Positions 1 to 8,474 of a stretch of DNA of 64,000 nt are shown here, in pieces. The first letter of the stretch is position 1; the number at the start of each line of letters is the position of its first letter. Under the pieces are notes generated by a model. It worked only from the letters and a program-made list of their open reading frames with translations, did no database searches and was not told the origin of the DNA. A program made the position numbers and the translations under genes. Source of the DNA: Actinomycetaceae bacterium (GTDB taxonomy: Bacteria > Actinomycetota > Actinomycetes > Actinomycetales > Actinomycetaceae); assembly GCA_030538185.1 (NCBI GenBank), contig JAUNUK010000003.1:1-64000 (forward strand), read 5' to 3'.

Positions 1-275
1 AAAAACAAAACAACCAAAAACACACTATCGAGACACCAACCAACACACCCACATGGACAACCTTCATCCAAGGAGAATCGACTTTAGCGCGCAAGGTATC
101 CAGAACTATAAGTTCCAGATCTTTGCCGCCTTGGCCGAAGTGCCGCACTTGAACCGTTATATTCGGCTCGAAAAGCGCAACAGAGAATACTCTACCGTCA
201 AGGCACCCACCCAAGTCAAACCGATATTGCGTGAACTACCACACATCACCTAACGGCTAGTTCAAGCCCCCAGAT

Positions 276-1145
276 TTACCCCTTTTTACCGGCAGTTTTT
301 GCGATACGCCCTCGGAAATGATCCATGCCTTCGTTTAAGCCCAGAAGGTCGGCAACCATGTCCCCGATGGGGGCGGGATTTAGACGGCCTAGCTGAGCGA
401 TACGCGCGAAAGGCGGCAAAACCAAGGTGACTCGACCAGCCTGAATACCGCGCAGGACCTTTATAGCCACCTCGCGCTCTTTCAAAATAGGCAATAAGAA
501 AGGAACCTTCGTGCGCACCCCTTCAAACATGCCCGTGTCGACATAAAACGGGAAAACCGTCATAGTGTGCAGGCTTGTACCGTTGGCTCGCAATTCCCCT
601 CGCAGAGAATCCATAAACCCGAAGGCCGCAAACTTTGAGGCCGAATAGTCAGTTTGGCGCTTGACCCCAATCAAGCCAGCGGCAGAGGAAATGGTCACGA
701 TGGAACCCGCACCTTGGGCAATCATCTCCGGCAAGAACGCCCTGGTCACATGGAAGGGCGCGAAGGTATTGACCCCGAAAGTGAAGTCCAGGTCCTTGGC
801 CGTAACGTCCATGAAATCCTTGCCCGTCACGACGCCTGCGCAGTTGATCAGGATATCCACCCTCGGGGCGTTCAGTTTTGTCGCCTCGGCGGCAGCGGCG
901 ATCGAATCCGGGGACAGCAAATCGACCTCTTGGGTCACTGCCTCGGTGCCGCGCGCTTGCAAAACGTGTGCGACCTCTTCCATTGCGGGCACGTTCCTAT
1001 CCCAAAGGATCAAGGAAGCGCCCGCACGCGCAGCCTGTAACGCCAACTGTTTACCGATACCAGAGCCGGCGCCCGTGACCAGCATCCAAGATCCTTGAAT
1101 GGGCGTGCCGGGAACGAAATATTTGCGCAAATAAGACAGGGCCAT
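276..1145 (-). CDS. SDR family NAD(P)-dependent oxidoreductase
   Basis: A classical short-chain dehydrogenase/reductase of 289 residues. The glycine-rich cofactor motif TGAGSGIG is at residues 24-31, the NAG-type motif reads NCAG at 101-104, catalytic serine is at 153-154, and the YxxxK pair is Y167/K171. The acidic D49 after beta-2 is followed by R50, so cofactor preference is not clear. A hydrophilic C-terminal extension ends in a basic tail. The ATG is preceded by AGAGG and lies 9 nt after the stop of the aldehyde dehydrogenase gene, so the two are probably one operon. Substrate unknown; an alcohol or ketone linked to the upstream aldehyde dehydrogenase is an inference. A copy of the dispersed 9-mer lies in the coding end. 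Confidence 0.9.
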   Translation of the reverse strand: MALSYLRKYFVPGTPIQGSWMLVTGAGSGIGKQLALQAARAGASLILWDRNVPAMEEVAHVLQARGTEAVTQEVDLLSPDSIAAAAEATKLNAPRVDILINCAGVVTGKDFMDVTAKDLDFTFGVNTFAPFHVTRAFLPEMIAQGAGSIVTISSAAGLIGVKRQTDYSASKFAAFGFMDSLRGELRANGTSLHTMTVFPFYVDTGMFEGVRTKVPFLLPILKEREVAIKVLRGIQAGRVTLVLPPFARIAQLGRLNPAPIGDMVADLLGLNEGMDHFRGRIAKTAGKKG

Positions 1146-1154
1146 GTGATACCT

Positions 1155-2792
1155 CTATTTCATGAAGGGGATGTGTCGTGCGACGGTAAAGAAATCTGCC
1201 ATGAACTGAGCCCACTGTTGCGCGCCCATTCCAGGCGGCGTAGACAAGGGCACAAGGGACGATTGTGTGGCAATTGTTTGTGCCTCGGTGTATTTGAGCA
1301 GCCCCTCGATGCCGTGCCTGCGGCCCACCCCAGAGATGCCCATGCCTCCCATAGGCGCATCCATCGAAGCCCAGGTGGCAGCGTAACCTTCGTTGACATT
1401 GACGGTTCCTGCGCGCAAGTGCCTAGCCAACTCACGTCCCCGAGCAGGAGTCGACCATACGGATGCGTTCAGGCCATATTGGGTGCTATTAGCCAGGCCG
1501 ATGGCTTGGGCCTCGGAGTCGACTGGGTACAGGGCAACCACCGGACCAAAGGTTTCTTGGGCATAAACGTCCATGTCAGGGGTGACATTTTCCAAAATGG
1601 TTGGGGCGTACGCGTTTGGGGCAATATCGGGTAAGGGGGTTCCCCCAGCCAGGGCCCGCGCACCTTTTCCGAGGGCGTCACGCACGTGGGCGTGGACCTT
1701 GTCCAGGTGCTCTGGCGAGACCAACACCCCCATGTCTGTGTCCCAGTCCAGGGAGGCTTCGACCCTCATGTCCCGTGTATGCGCAAGGAAACGGGCGACG
1801 AACTGGTCGTATATGTGTCTGTGCACATAGATGCGCTCTATCGAAACACACAGCTGACCCGCGTTTGAGAAGCAGGCGATGGTGGCGCCCCGAGCAGCTG
1901 CGTCGATATCGGCATCCGGCAGGACAATCATCGGATTTTTCCCGCCCAATTCAGCCGAAAAATCAATGAGCCTGGCCGCGCACTGCTGCGCAATAGTGGC
2001 GCCTGTCGCACTGGAGCCGGTGAACATCACGTAGTCACTGGTTTCGATCAGCGCAGGCCCCAGTTCACGACCGGGCCCGGGCACGATCTGAAACAGCTCC
2101 GGGTCCAGGCCCGCCTGCACCAAGACATCCTTGATCGCGAAAGCACTCAGCGGGGTCAAGGAGTCCGGTTTGAGCACAACGGCATTACCTGCCATAAGCG
2201 CAGGGATAGCATCGGAAACAGCCAAGGTCAGCGGGTAGTTCCAGGGACTAATAATCCCTACGACTCCCTTGGGGTTGCGGTTGACTTCCACCCTGGTGGC
2301 CAAGGGAATGGCGCCACGTCTGGCTTTCGGAGCCAAAGCGCGTGCAGACACCCGCGCATAGTATCTGGCGGTCAGGACCACGTCGCTGATTTCTTCGAAG
2401 GCGTGAACCCGCGCCTTTCCTGACTCTGCCTGAATGATGTCCAGCAGATAGTCGCGATTGCGCAGCACTGCATCGTGGAAACGCAAGAGTATGCGGGCGC
2501 GCGCTAATGGATGTGTCGCGGCCCAGGTTTTTTGTGCTCTGCGCGCACGTTCGCTTGCCTTGCTCAGGTCCTTGGGGCTTGCGTTTGGAACCTTGGGCAG
2601 CGGACGAACGCTAATTGGGCTGATCCTTGCGTCGGCACCAGCACCCGTGTCATCCCAGTGCACCGCCTCAGGCACAAGGACGTCCAGGGCTCTCTTGATC
2701 CTCATATGAATAAGGGAGGCACGGTTTTGTCCAGATTTCCCTTGGGATATTTCCGAGGGCGGCTGCGTTGTATCTGTTGTCCCTAATGACAC
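1155..2792 (-). CDS. Succinate-semialdehyde dehydrogenase-like aldehyde dehydrogenase
   Basis: NAD(P)-dependent aldehyde dehydrogenase, 545 residues, oxidising an aldehyde to its acid in the cytoplasm. Visible family motifs are SPWNYP near 182, the cofactor-loop FTGSSATG near 257, the general base E281 in ELGGKNP and the nucleophile C315 in NAGQLC; ETFGPVVAL follows. It resembles the actinobacterial GabD2/succinic semialdehyde dehydrogenase group, which is somewhat longer than typical 480-500 residue enzymes because of an N-terminal extension. I accept the GTG at 2792 because AGAGG sits six bases before it; an ATG 29 codons later is an alternative. It is followed by the SDR gene with a 9-nt gap. 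Exact substrate not determined. Confidence 0.88.
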   Translation of the reverse strand: MSLGTTDTTQPPSEISQGKSGQNRASLIHMRIKRALDVLVPEAVHWDDTGAGADARISPISVRPLPKVPNASPKDLSKASERARRAQKTWAATHPLARARILLRFHDAVLRNRDYLLDIIQAESGKARVHAFEEISDVVLTARYYARVSARALAPKARRGAIPLATRVEVNRNPKGVVGIISPWNYPLTLAVSDAIPALMAGNAVVLKPDSLTPLSAFAIKDVLVQAGLDPELFQIVPGPGRELGPALIETSDYVMFTGSSATGATIAQQCAARLIDFSAELGGKNPMIVLPDADIDAAARGATIACFSNAGQLCVSIERIYVHRHIYDQFVARFLAHTRDMRVEASLDWDTDMGVLVSPEHLDKVHAHVRDALGKGARALAGGTPLPDIAPNAYAPTILENVTPDMDVYAQETFGPVVALYPVDSEAQAIGLANSTQYGLNASVWSTPARGRELARHLRAGTVNVNEGYAATWASMDAPMGGMGISGVGRRHGIEGLLKYTEAQTIATQSSLVPLSTPPGMGAQQWAQFMADFFTVARHIPFMK

Positions 2793-3054
2793 CTGTGACC
2801 TCTCTCACTTGGCTCTTTACTTCCAATCCTACTGCCCGGAACCAAGATTGCCTGTCGAAAGCAAGAATCCTCCTATAAACGCCTACGACCTGGCGTAACA
2901 TCAGGAGAAGTAGCGCCTTCGGTTTCTGTCAGACTCTCCTTTGGTGCCAGGCGTTTTGCGATTCGCCCTCGGAATAAGACTGGCCGGAATAGAACTGGAT
3001 GCGCTATGGTTTACATATCGATAGTTCAGTTTTGAAATAGATCAGGAGCGATAC

Positions 3055-3651
3055 ATGACCAAGCTTGCAATCATTTACTACTCGGCCACCGGGCACGGAA
3101 CCGCCATGGCAAACCGTCTAGCTGCTGCGGCCGAAGCCGCTGGCGCCGAGGTTCGCGTGCGCCACATTGCGGAAACTGTTGACCCCTCGGTCTTTGCCTC
3201 CAACCCAGCCTGGAGCGCCAACTACGAGGCCACCAAGGATCTTCCTGCCGCCACCGGTGAAGACCTGGAATGGGCAGACGCCGTTATCTTTGGTTCACCC
3301 ACCCGTTTTTCTTCTCCTGCCTCGCAGTTCCAGGCATTCATTGACACCCTTGGCGGCCTGTGGGCACAGGGCAAGCTGGCCAATAAGGTCTACGCCGCCT
3401 ACACATCTTCACAGACTCTGCACGGTGGACAAGAGACCACCCTGCAAAAGATTTACCAGATGGTGATGCACTTCGGCGGCTACATCGTCACCCCCGGATT
3501 CACCGACGGACTGAAGTTCATGGACGGCAACCCCTACGGCGTATCCCATGTGACCGGCGGCAACAACACTGACGACCTGTCCGAGGCGACCTTGGCTGCT
3601 CTTGACCACATGGCCAAGCGCGTTGTAGACGTCGCCGGCAAGCTGGCGTAG
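3055..3651 (+). CDS. wrbA: WrbA-type NAD(P)H:quinone oxidoreductase (flavodoxin-like)
   Basis: A 198-residue flavodoxin-fold protein. The FMN phosphate loop reads SATGHG (residues 10-15) after the first strand, and the GSPTRF and TSSQTLHGGQET segments are typical of WrbA/type IV quinone reductases, which reduce quinones by two electrons to avoid radical formation. Length matches the family. The ATG is preceded by AGGAG at 3044-3048. The gene stands alone, with its own upstream region that contains a copy of the dispersed 9-mer, and is followed by a strong hairpin terminator shared with the convergent asparaginase gene. Confidence 0.92.
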   Translation: MTKLAIIYYSATGHGTAMANRLAAAAEAAGAEVRVRHIAETVDPSVFASNPAWSANYEATKDLPAATGEDLEWADAVIFGSPTRFSSPASQFQAFIDTLGGLWAQGKLANKVYAAYTSSQTLHGGQETTLQKIYQMVMHFGGYIVTPGFTDGLKFMDGNPYGVSHVTGGNNTDDLSEATLAALDHMAKRVVDVAGKLA

Positions 3652-3695
3652 TTTTCTTTGACCGCATAAGCGCGCATTTAGCGCGTGGATAGTCG

Positions 3696-3737
3696 ATAGT
3701 CGGTGGTCCTGGGTTTCAGCCTGGGACCACCGACTAT
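3696..3737. terminator. Bidirectional terminator between wrbA and asparaginase gene
   Basis: Perfect 14-bp stem (3696-3709 with 3724-3737) and a 14-nt loop, lying between two convergent stops and followed by the T-rich TTGTATT on the plus strand. Confidence 0.85.
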
Positions 3738-3754
3738 TTGTATTACGGCTTGCG

Positions 3755-4753
3755 TTACGGCGTTTGTGCCCTGAGGGCGAATTGTTGGCGCCAGTCATCT
3801 TTGTGCGCGCCTGAAAGGATTGCCCACAGCAAGATGCGGGCTTTACGCGCGCTCAAGTGTCCACCCAGTTCAACACCGCGCTTCAACAGGTCCAATTCGG
3901 CACCGGGGTAACCGTAGGTGTGTCTGGTTGTGCTGCCAGCACCGGTGCGGCTGGTGATGATCACCGGAATTCGCGTGGCCAGTTCTTCGACGGTGTCCGG
4001 CCAATCTTGAGGGACATGCCCAGACCCGAGGGCGGCGAGCACGATCCCGTGGATCCCGCTTTGACCCAGAGCAGCAAGGGTCTCATAGTCTTGCCCAAGC
4101 CCAACTTCCAAGATTGGGACACGCATGTTATATGTGTCAGGTACTGGAAGCGGCACTGTGCGTTGGGCAGGGGGTTGCCAAAATGGGACGACCTCGTCTT
4201 CTTCCAGGTAGGCAATCGGTCCCGAGGCGGGAGAATGGAAGGTCGACAAGGCTGTCGAGTGCTGTTTCATAACACGCCTTGCCAGGTGTACTTCCTCGTT
4301 GAAAACAGTCAAAACACCTAGATCGCGGGCCTGTGGCGACAATGCAGTTAAGGCAGAGGCCCACAAATTTGCTGGCCCATCAGCGCCTGGATCGCCGGCC
4401 GAACGCATAGCGCCTGTGAAAATCAGGGGTTGCGGGCAATCCCAGATTAAATCCGCAAGGTACGAGCTTTCCTCTAAGGTGTCCGTCCCCTGCGTGATAA
4501 TCGCACCACTCGCCCCGCTCTTGCACTGTTCGCGTGCCCATTCGACTGCTTTAAGGATGTGCTGGAAAGTCAGCGAAGGTGAGCCGACATTTGCGATGGC
4601 CTGGACCGTGACCGTTGCAAGGTTACGCAATTGTGGGATGGCCTGGACCAGGTCATCTCCACTGAGGGCCGGGATTGCCGCCCCGTCGGGACCAATCTTC
4701 ATGGCGATAGTGCCACCCAGGCTAGCGATTGCCAAACGAGGAATTTGAACCAC
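3755..4753 (-). CDS. ansA: L-asparaginase, cytoplasmic type
   Basis: Hydrolyses L-asparagine to aspartate and ammonia. The first nucleophile threonine is T15 in SLGGTIA, and the second catalytic pair lies in TQGTDT at residues 87-92 followed by LEE; both are the hallmark motifs of the asparaginase/glutaminase family. No signal peptide, so a cytoplasmic enzyme is likely. I start at the GTG at 4753 (332 residues) because AAAGG lies six bases upstream; the TTG eight codons earlier has no ribosome site. Convergent with wrbA and sharing its terminator. A UmuC fragment lies just upstream of the start. Confidence 0.88.
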   Translation of the reverse strand: MVQIPRLAIASLGGTIAMKIGPDGAAIPALSGDDLVQAIPQLRNLATVTVQAIANVGSPSLTFQHILKAVEWAREQCKSGASGAIITQGTDTLEESSYLADLIWDCPQPLIFTGAMRSAGDPGADGPANLWASALTALSPQARDLGVLTVFNEEVHLARRVMKQHSTALSTFHSPASGPIAYLEEDEVVPFWQPPAQRTVPLPVPDTYNMRVPILEVGLGQDYETLAALGQSGIHGIVLAALGSGHVPQDWPDTVEELATRIPVIITSRTGAGSTTRHTYGYPGAELDLLKRGVELGGHLSARKARILLWAILSGAHKDDWRQQFALRAQTP

Positions 4754-4796
4754 AACACACCTTTGTTCACGTGCCAATACGTATTACTGCTCTAGT

Positions 4797-4921
4797 CTAA
4801 ACCGTTTTGAAACCCAGGTTACTTGTGATCGCATCCAAGGCTGTCCCGATGCCCCTGTCTTCGCCCTCGGGACCAAAAGGTGGGATGGCGATTTGCCCCA
4901 TTATTAGGCGAAAACTGCTCA
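4797..4921 (-). pseudogene. Fragment of umuC C-terminal region (duplicated remnant)
   Basis: Read on the minus strand this stretch encodes LSSF....GQIAIPPFGPEGED.GIG..LDAITS, matching the C-terminal part of the intact UmuC encoded at 6594-7898 (LSSL....GQTAMPLFGPEGED.GIG..IDAITS). About 34 residues align without gaps. The nucleotides around the dispersed 9-mer are identical for about 20 bases (near 4858-4877 and 6766-6785). The match begins four bases after the stop of the ADP-ribosylglycohydrolase gene and is lost near the stop TAG at 4797. There is no start or ribosome site, so this is a decayed partial copy, probably left by recombination. Confidence 0.75.
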
Positions 4922-4926
4922 AGCGT

Positions 4927-5928
4927 TTAGCCGCGTAAACCGGCGGCCAGCAATCTGTCGGCGATGTTCAAGACATCGACCGGCCAAAATACCTGCGGCC
5001 GTGGGTTTTCCACACCTTTGACCCCTTCACTCGGGCGACAGTTCAACAGCGCATCCACCCAGCGCTTCGGAACGGCATCTTCCCCTTCCACTGCCCCTAA
5101 AAGAGCCCCGCAGATGGCTGCGTTCGTGTCGGTGTCCCCGCCCAGAGCGATGGTGTTCACCACCGCTTCCTCCAGGCTGGGTGCATACAACAGTTGCCGC
5201 AAGGCGTTAGAAAAGGCGAGTGCCACCCAGCCTGATTGCTCTGTGTAGTCAAAACGATCCGCGTCCTTAGAAGTGGCAATCAGATCCCAAACAAAGGGTT
5301 CAACCTGCCAGGCTTGAGCGTTTGCCTCAATGAAGCCAAAGAGGTCCTCACGTCCACAGCCGTGAGAAATGGCGTATGACAAGGCAACAGTGAAAAGCGC
5401 GTTGATGTCCAGGCAAACCTGGTTCGGGTGAGTCAAGGCTGCATCCGCCCGCGCCCAGGTGGACACCTGGGCAGTCGCGTGACCGACGCCGAAGATACCC
5501 AGCGGGCTGATCCGCATAAGTGCCCCGTTGGCTTGACTGTCCGGCCGTGAAGCACCACCCAGTGCGTTGCCGATAGTCATGCCGCAGTCAAAGGGATTGG
5601 AATCCAACCAGAACTTGTAGCCGCGACGCACGTCCTCTACCACGAATGTGCCCCTGTCGATCAGGCTGTGAGCCAGCATTAGTGCCATTTCCGAGTCATC
5701 CGTCAACTGCCCAGCGATGGTGTTGAAACTTCCACCGTCGGCCATGTCGCGCACACCGTTTGGGTACAAATCGCTGATGTACTCCGGCGAGCGGAACTCA
5801 ACCAAAGATCCCAGCGAATCCCCTGCAAACTGCCCCAGCAGACACCCTCGCGCGCGCCGCTGCATTTTCGACCATGTTTCTGACCGTGTTTCCACCTGCA
5901 CATCATTGTCTTTGTTCAAATAAACCAC
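4927..5928 (-). CDS. ADP-ribosylglycohydrolase family protein (DraG-like)
   Basis: A 333-residue enzyme predicted to remove ADP-ribose from a target by hydrolysis using two metal ions. Family motifs are GQFAGDSLGSLVEF near the N-terminus, LTDDSEMALMLAHSL in the middle and GGDTDTNAAICGALLGA near the C-terminus; the TDDS and DTD clusters are the metal ligands. I start at the GTG at 5928, which follows AAAGGAAAGGAA; the frame is open 39 codons further but those codons are an odd MFGMFGVFG repeat and unlikely to be translated. Its target is unknown: candidates include protein or nucleic-acid ADP-ribosylation. The adjacent uncharacterised gene at 6070-6411 may be co-transcribed. Confidence 0.85.
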   Translation of the reverse strand: MVYLNKDNDVQVETRSETWSKMQRRARGCLLGQFAGDSLGSLVEFRSPEYISDLYPNGVRDMADGGSFNTIAGQLTDDSEMALMLAHSLIDRGTFVVEDVRRGYKFWLDSNPFDCGMTIGNALGGASRPDSQANGALMRISPLGIFGVGHATAQVSTWARADAALTHPNQVCLDINALFTVALSYAISHGCGREDLFGFIEANAQAWQVEPFVWDLIATSKDADRFDYTEQSGWVALAFSNALRQLLYAPSLEEAVVNTIALGGDTDTNAAICGALLGAVEGEDAVPKRWVDALLNCRPSEGVKGVENPRPQVFWPVDVLNIADRLLAAGLRG

Positions 5929-6012
5929 TTCCTTTCCTTTTGTGTGAACGTGTTTCAAAGATAAACCTGACCCTGGACACGAAACGTCTTTGTAGTGCCA
6001 GCGGACCAAAAA

Positions 6013-6050
6013 CCACACCCCAAACACCCCGAACATCCCGAACACCGGGT
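6013..6050. repeat. Short tandem repeat before the ADP-ribosylglycohydrolase gene
   Basis: Three imperfect head-to-tail copies of a 9-bp unit (minus strand TGTTCGGGG or close). It lies in the leader of the ADP-ribosylglycohydrolase gene. Function unknown. Confidence 0.5.
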
Positions 6051-6069
6051 TCCTGGAGACTGGCGCCCG

Positions 6070-6411
6070 CTAAAGAATGGCCGGGTACAGGAACCATCCC
6101 TCCACATTCAGAATACGAAACTTGGTGTTGAATGTGATGTCGGCATCCTGGTCGTTGGCTTCACAAAGCATTTCGACCCTGTCAGCGTCGTGATTCCAAC
6201 ACGCCACAGTGTCCCCTTCCGGGTCAGTCATGGTGAACCGCCCTCGGCCTTGATGAAGCAAGGTGACGGGGATGTCAAACTCGGGGACTTTCCTGGCTTG
6301 TTTCCATTGAATCCAGTGAACTTGGTGACCCGAACGGTAACTTTGACAGCGACCCGATTGACCGATAGAACACGGAGTTTCGGGGACAGTAGACATATGC
6401 GCAATACCCAT
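6070..6411 (-). CDS. Uncharacterised 113-residue protein
   Basis: I do not recognise this protein. From the ATG at 6411 it reads MGIAHMSTVPETP and ends in NVEGWFLYPAIL. It has no membrane segment or signal peptide. The middle is rich in aromatic and charged residues, with TMTDPEGDTVACW and ADITFNTKFRIL suggesting beta-strands. AAAGG is nine bases before the ATG, and a further ATG lies five codons on. It lies upstream of the ADP-ribosylglycohydrolase gene on the same strand with a gap of about 140 bases, so they may be transcribed together. It carries a copy of the dispersed 9-mer read as GRGRF. Confidence 0.55.
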   Translation of the reverse strand: MGIAHMSTVPETPCSIGQSGRCQSYRSGHQVHWIQWKQARKVPEFDIPVTLLHQGRGRFTMTDPEGDTVACWNHDADRVEMLCEANDQDADITFNTKFRILNVEGWFLYPAIL

Positions 6412-6569
6412 GTGAGGAACCCTTTTCGCTAACTTCCGTACACGCCTTGTGTGCGGCGGATTTTCCTCTGGGAGCACCTGTTGCGAACAGGTTGCTAGTC
6501 GACTAGCCAGAGGGCTTCACGTCGAACATCTGAATCCTGGACAATTGTATCACACACTCACCTTGACGT

Positions 6570-6596
6570 GAAAAATTACGGGCACCACAGGTGCTA
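6570..6596 (-). terminator. Possible terminator of umuDC
   Basis: On the minus strand a short stem (GCACC, TGT loop, GGTGC) overlaps the umuC stop codon and is followed after a few bases by ATTTTTC. The stem is only five to six pairs, so this is a weak call. Confidence 0.4.
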
Positions 6597-7898
6597 CTCG
6601 GCCTTGGCGATAGCCAGTTCTGACCAGTGGGTTGTGGCGCGTTTGGACAACATTGCCCGCTTCATCTCCCACTGAGCAGGCTGTTTCATGCCGCCACGGC
6701 CGATGCCGACAACGCCCTCGCCATATTTGCTTGTGATCGCGTCAATGGTGCGCCCGATTCCTTGGTCTTCGCCCTCGGGACCAAAAAGTGGCATCGCGGT
6801 TTGGCCTCTTTTTGGGCTTAGGCTGCTCAAAACCACGCCTGCGCGCGCGTAACGCATCCCCGGTTTTATGTGTTCAATGAGGCCTTGAGCGGCGCGCCCC
6901 AAAACAATCGGGTCATCGCTTGGGATTGGGAGGTTCACCGTGAACGAGGGCGCGTGTGCAGATCCCGTGTCAGCCCAGCTGGTTGCCGCCCACACCGTAA
7001 TCTGAGATGCCAGTTGTTTTGCGGCGCGCAGGCGTTTCGAAGCCCGCTGAACATAGATCGGCAGCACTTGTTGCATCTCGCGCACCGTGGTGATCTTGTA
7101 CGAAAAACTGCGCGAGTACATCAGCTGTCCTTTGTAGGAGCCCGAGAACACGTCTTGTGAAATGCACGGGGTGCCACGCAACTCCAAGATGGTGCGCTGC
7201 ATAATGACAGAGAATCGTTTACGCATGGTGATTGGGTCGGATTGGCGCAGGTCCCACACGGTATTGATGTTTAGCGCGGCCAAGCGTTTGCCAAGGCGCC
7301 TGCCAACGCCCCACAACTCGGTGACCGGGGTGGCCCGCATGATCTCTGCTAAATGAGCGGGCGTGAAAGCACCCAGGTGGCACACCCCGTCTAGGTGGGT
7401 GGCCTTCTTTGCGCCTATGGAGGCGAACTTTGCCAGGGTTTTCGTTGTCCCGATTGACACACGCACGGGCACCCCAATACCTTGGTAAATTTCACGGCGC
7501 ATTTTATGGCCGAGGGCGATGAGTTCTTCGGTGTTCCCGCGCAATCCGATAAAGGACTCGTCTATTGAGTACACCTCTTGCCAGATAGAAAAGCGAGCAA
7601 TCATCGACATGACCCGCGCCGATATGGAGCCGTAGAGTTCATAATTACTTGAGCGTGCAATAACGCCGTTTCGGTGGCTCCATTGTTCAATCTGAAACCA
7701 GGGTTTCCCCATGATCTGCGGGTCTAAGGTTTTTGCTTCCGAGGACGCGGCCACCACGCATCCGTCATTATTCGACAGGACCACCACGGGTTTATTGAGG
7801 AGCGCTGGGTAGAAGATGCGTTCGCAACTGGCATAGAAATTCTCGCAGTCCACCAAGGCCACCATCTGCTGTGCGGTCATTTCTCCCGAGGCTTTCAT
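6594..7898 (-). CDS. umuC: Y-family DNA polymerase UmuC (Pol V catalytic subunit)
   Basis: Translesion polymerase of 434 residues that copies past damaged bases during the SOS response. The palm metal ligands are D17 in VALVDCENFYASCE and D113/E114 in YSIDESF; the nucleotide-binding VVLSNNDGCVVAASSEAK segment is intact. The C-terminal GPEGED.GIG region is also found as a decayed fragment at 4797-4921. The start at 7898 follows TAAGGG with seven-base spacing and lies ten bases after the umuD stop, so the genes are translated from one message. A copy of the dispersed 9-mer is read here as IALGH and another as GPEGED. Confidence 0.93.
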   Translation of the reverse strand: MKASGEMTAQQMVALVDCENFYASCERIFYPALLNKPVVVLSNNDGCVVAASSEAKTLDPQIMGKPWFQIEQWSHRNGVIARSSNYELYGSISARVMSMIARFSIWQEVYSIDESFIGLRGNTEELIALGHKMRREIYQGIGVPVRVSIGTTKTLAKFASIGAKKATHLDGVCHLGAFTPAHLAEIMRATPVTELWGVGRRLGKRLAALNINTVWDLRQSDPITMRKRFSVIMQRTILELRGTPCISQDVFSGSYKGQLMYSRSFSYKITTVREMQQVLPIYVQRASKRLRAAKQLASQITVWAATSWADTGSAHAPSFTVNLPIPSDDPIVLGRAAQGLIEHIKPGMRYARAGVVLSSLSPKRGQTAMPLFGPEGEDQGIGRTIDAITSKYGEGVVGIGRGGMKQPAQWEMKRAMLSKRATTHWSELAIAKAE

Positions 7899-7908
7899 CG
7901 CATAGCCC

Positions 7909-8346
7909 TTATGAGAGACAACTGGGATGGAGCGTCCATGTGACCACACCCCAGATAACAAACTGATCCATAGAGCACACTCGCAGGTCAGGATAGATAG
8001 GGTTTTCGGCCTGTAGCACCACACCGTCCTGGGTGAGACGCAGTCGCTTGACGGTCAACTCATTGTCGATAACCGCAATAACGATATGGCCATCTCTGGG
8101 TCGGATTGACCTGTCCACAACCACCTGATCCCCGTCGTGGATCCCTGCGCCGATCATCGAGTTCCCCGCCACTGTCAAGATAAACGTACTATCCGGGTTC
8201 GGCATCAAGTGTTCGTGGAGGTCTATATCGGCAGAACAGTAATCTTGGGCCGGGGACGGGAAGCCTGCCTGCACTCGCTCTAACGCAAAAGGTACGCGTG
8301 CCCTAAAGGTGCTCGAGCAGACACGCTGCACAGCTGCTACACGCAT
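7909..8346 (-). CDS. umuD: UmuD-like S24 peptidase, polymerase V accessory subunit
   Basis: A 145-residue LexA-type self-cleaving protein. The cleavage site is A27-G28 in VQAGFPSPAQDY (E. coli UmuD has C-G); the catalytic serine is S63 in GNSMIGAGIHDGD and the lysine is K100 in ELTVKRL. Activated RecA would stimulate cleavage to UmuD', which binds UmuC. The ATG at 8346 is chosen because GGAGG lies eight bases before it, and because a longer reading would run through the LexA box, which must be outside the coding region. First gene of umuDC. Confidence 0.92.
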   Translation of the reverse strand: MRVAAVQRVCSSTFRARVPFALERVQAGFPSPAQDYCSADIDLHEHLMPNPDSTFILTVAGNSMIGAGIHDGDQVVVDRSIRPRDGHIVIAVIDNELTVKRLRLTQDGVVLQAENPIYPDLRVCSMDQFVIWGVVTWTLHPSCLS

Positions 8347-8365
8347 CCCCCAGACCTCCCCGTTT

Positions 8366-8383
8366 GTCGAACATGTGTTCGAC
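8366..8383. promoter_or_regulatory. SOS (LexA) box before umuD
   Basis: GTCGAAC-ATGT-GTTCGAC: perfect 7-bp arms with a four-base spacer, matching the Gram-positive/actinobacterial LexA consensus GAAC-N4-GTTC. It lies about 20 bases upstream of the umuD ATG. A relaxed actinobacterial DnaA-like TTGTCCACA lies at 8402-8410. Confidence 0.9.
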
Positions 8384-8412
8384 AGCAATGGTAGCAGGTC
8401 CTTGTCCACACG

Positions 8413-8454
8413 AAAAAGGTGGGGTGAGGCAGTATTGAACTGCCTCACCCCACC
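8413..8454 (-). terminator. Terminator of the monosaccharide ABC operon
   Basis: Perfect 16-bp stem (8418-8433 with 8439-8454), five-base loop, followed on the minus strand by TTTTT. It separates the binding-protein gene from umuDC. Confidence 0.93.
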
Positions 8455-8474
8455 TGGGCGTATAAGGAAACCTC

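Noticed and set aside
53-253. 66-residue frame at the left edge
   Set aside because: No ribosome site, A/C-rich low-quality context and no recognisable protein family; the first 275 bases hold nothing I can support.
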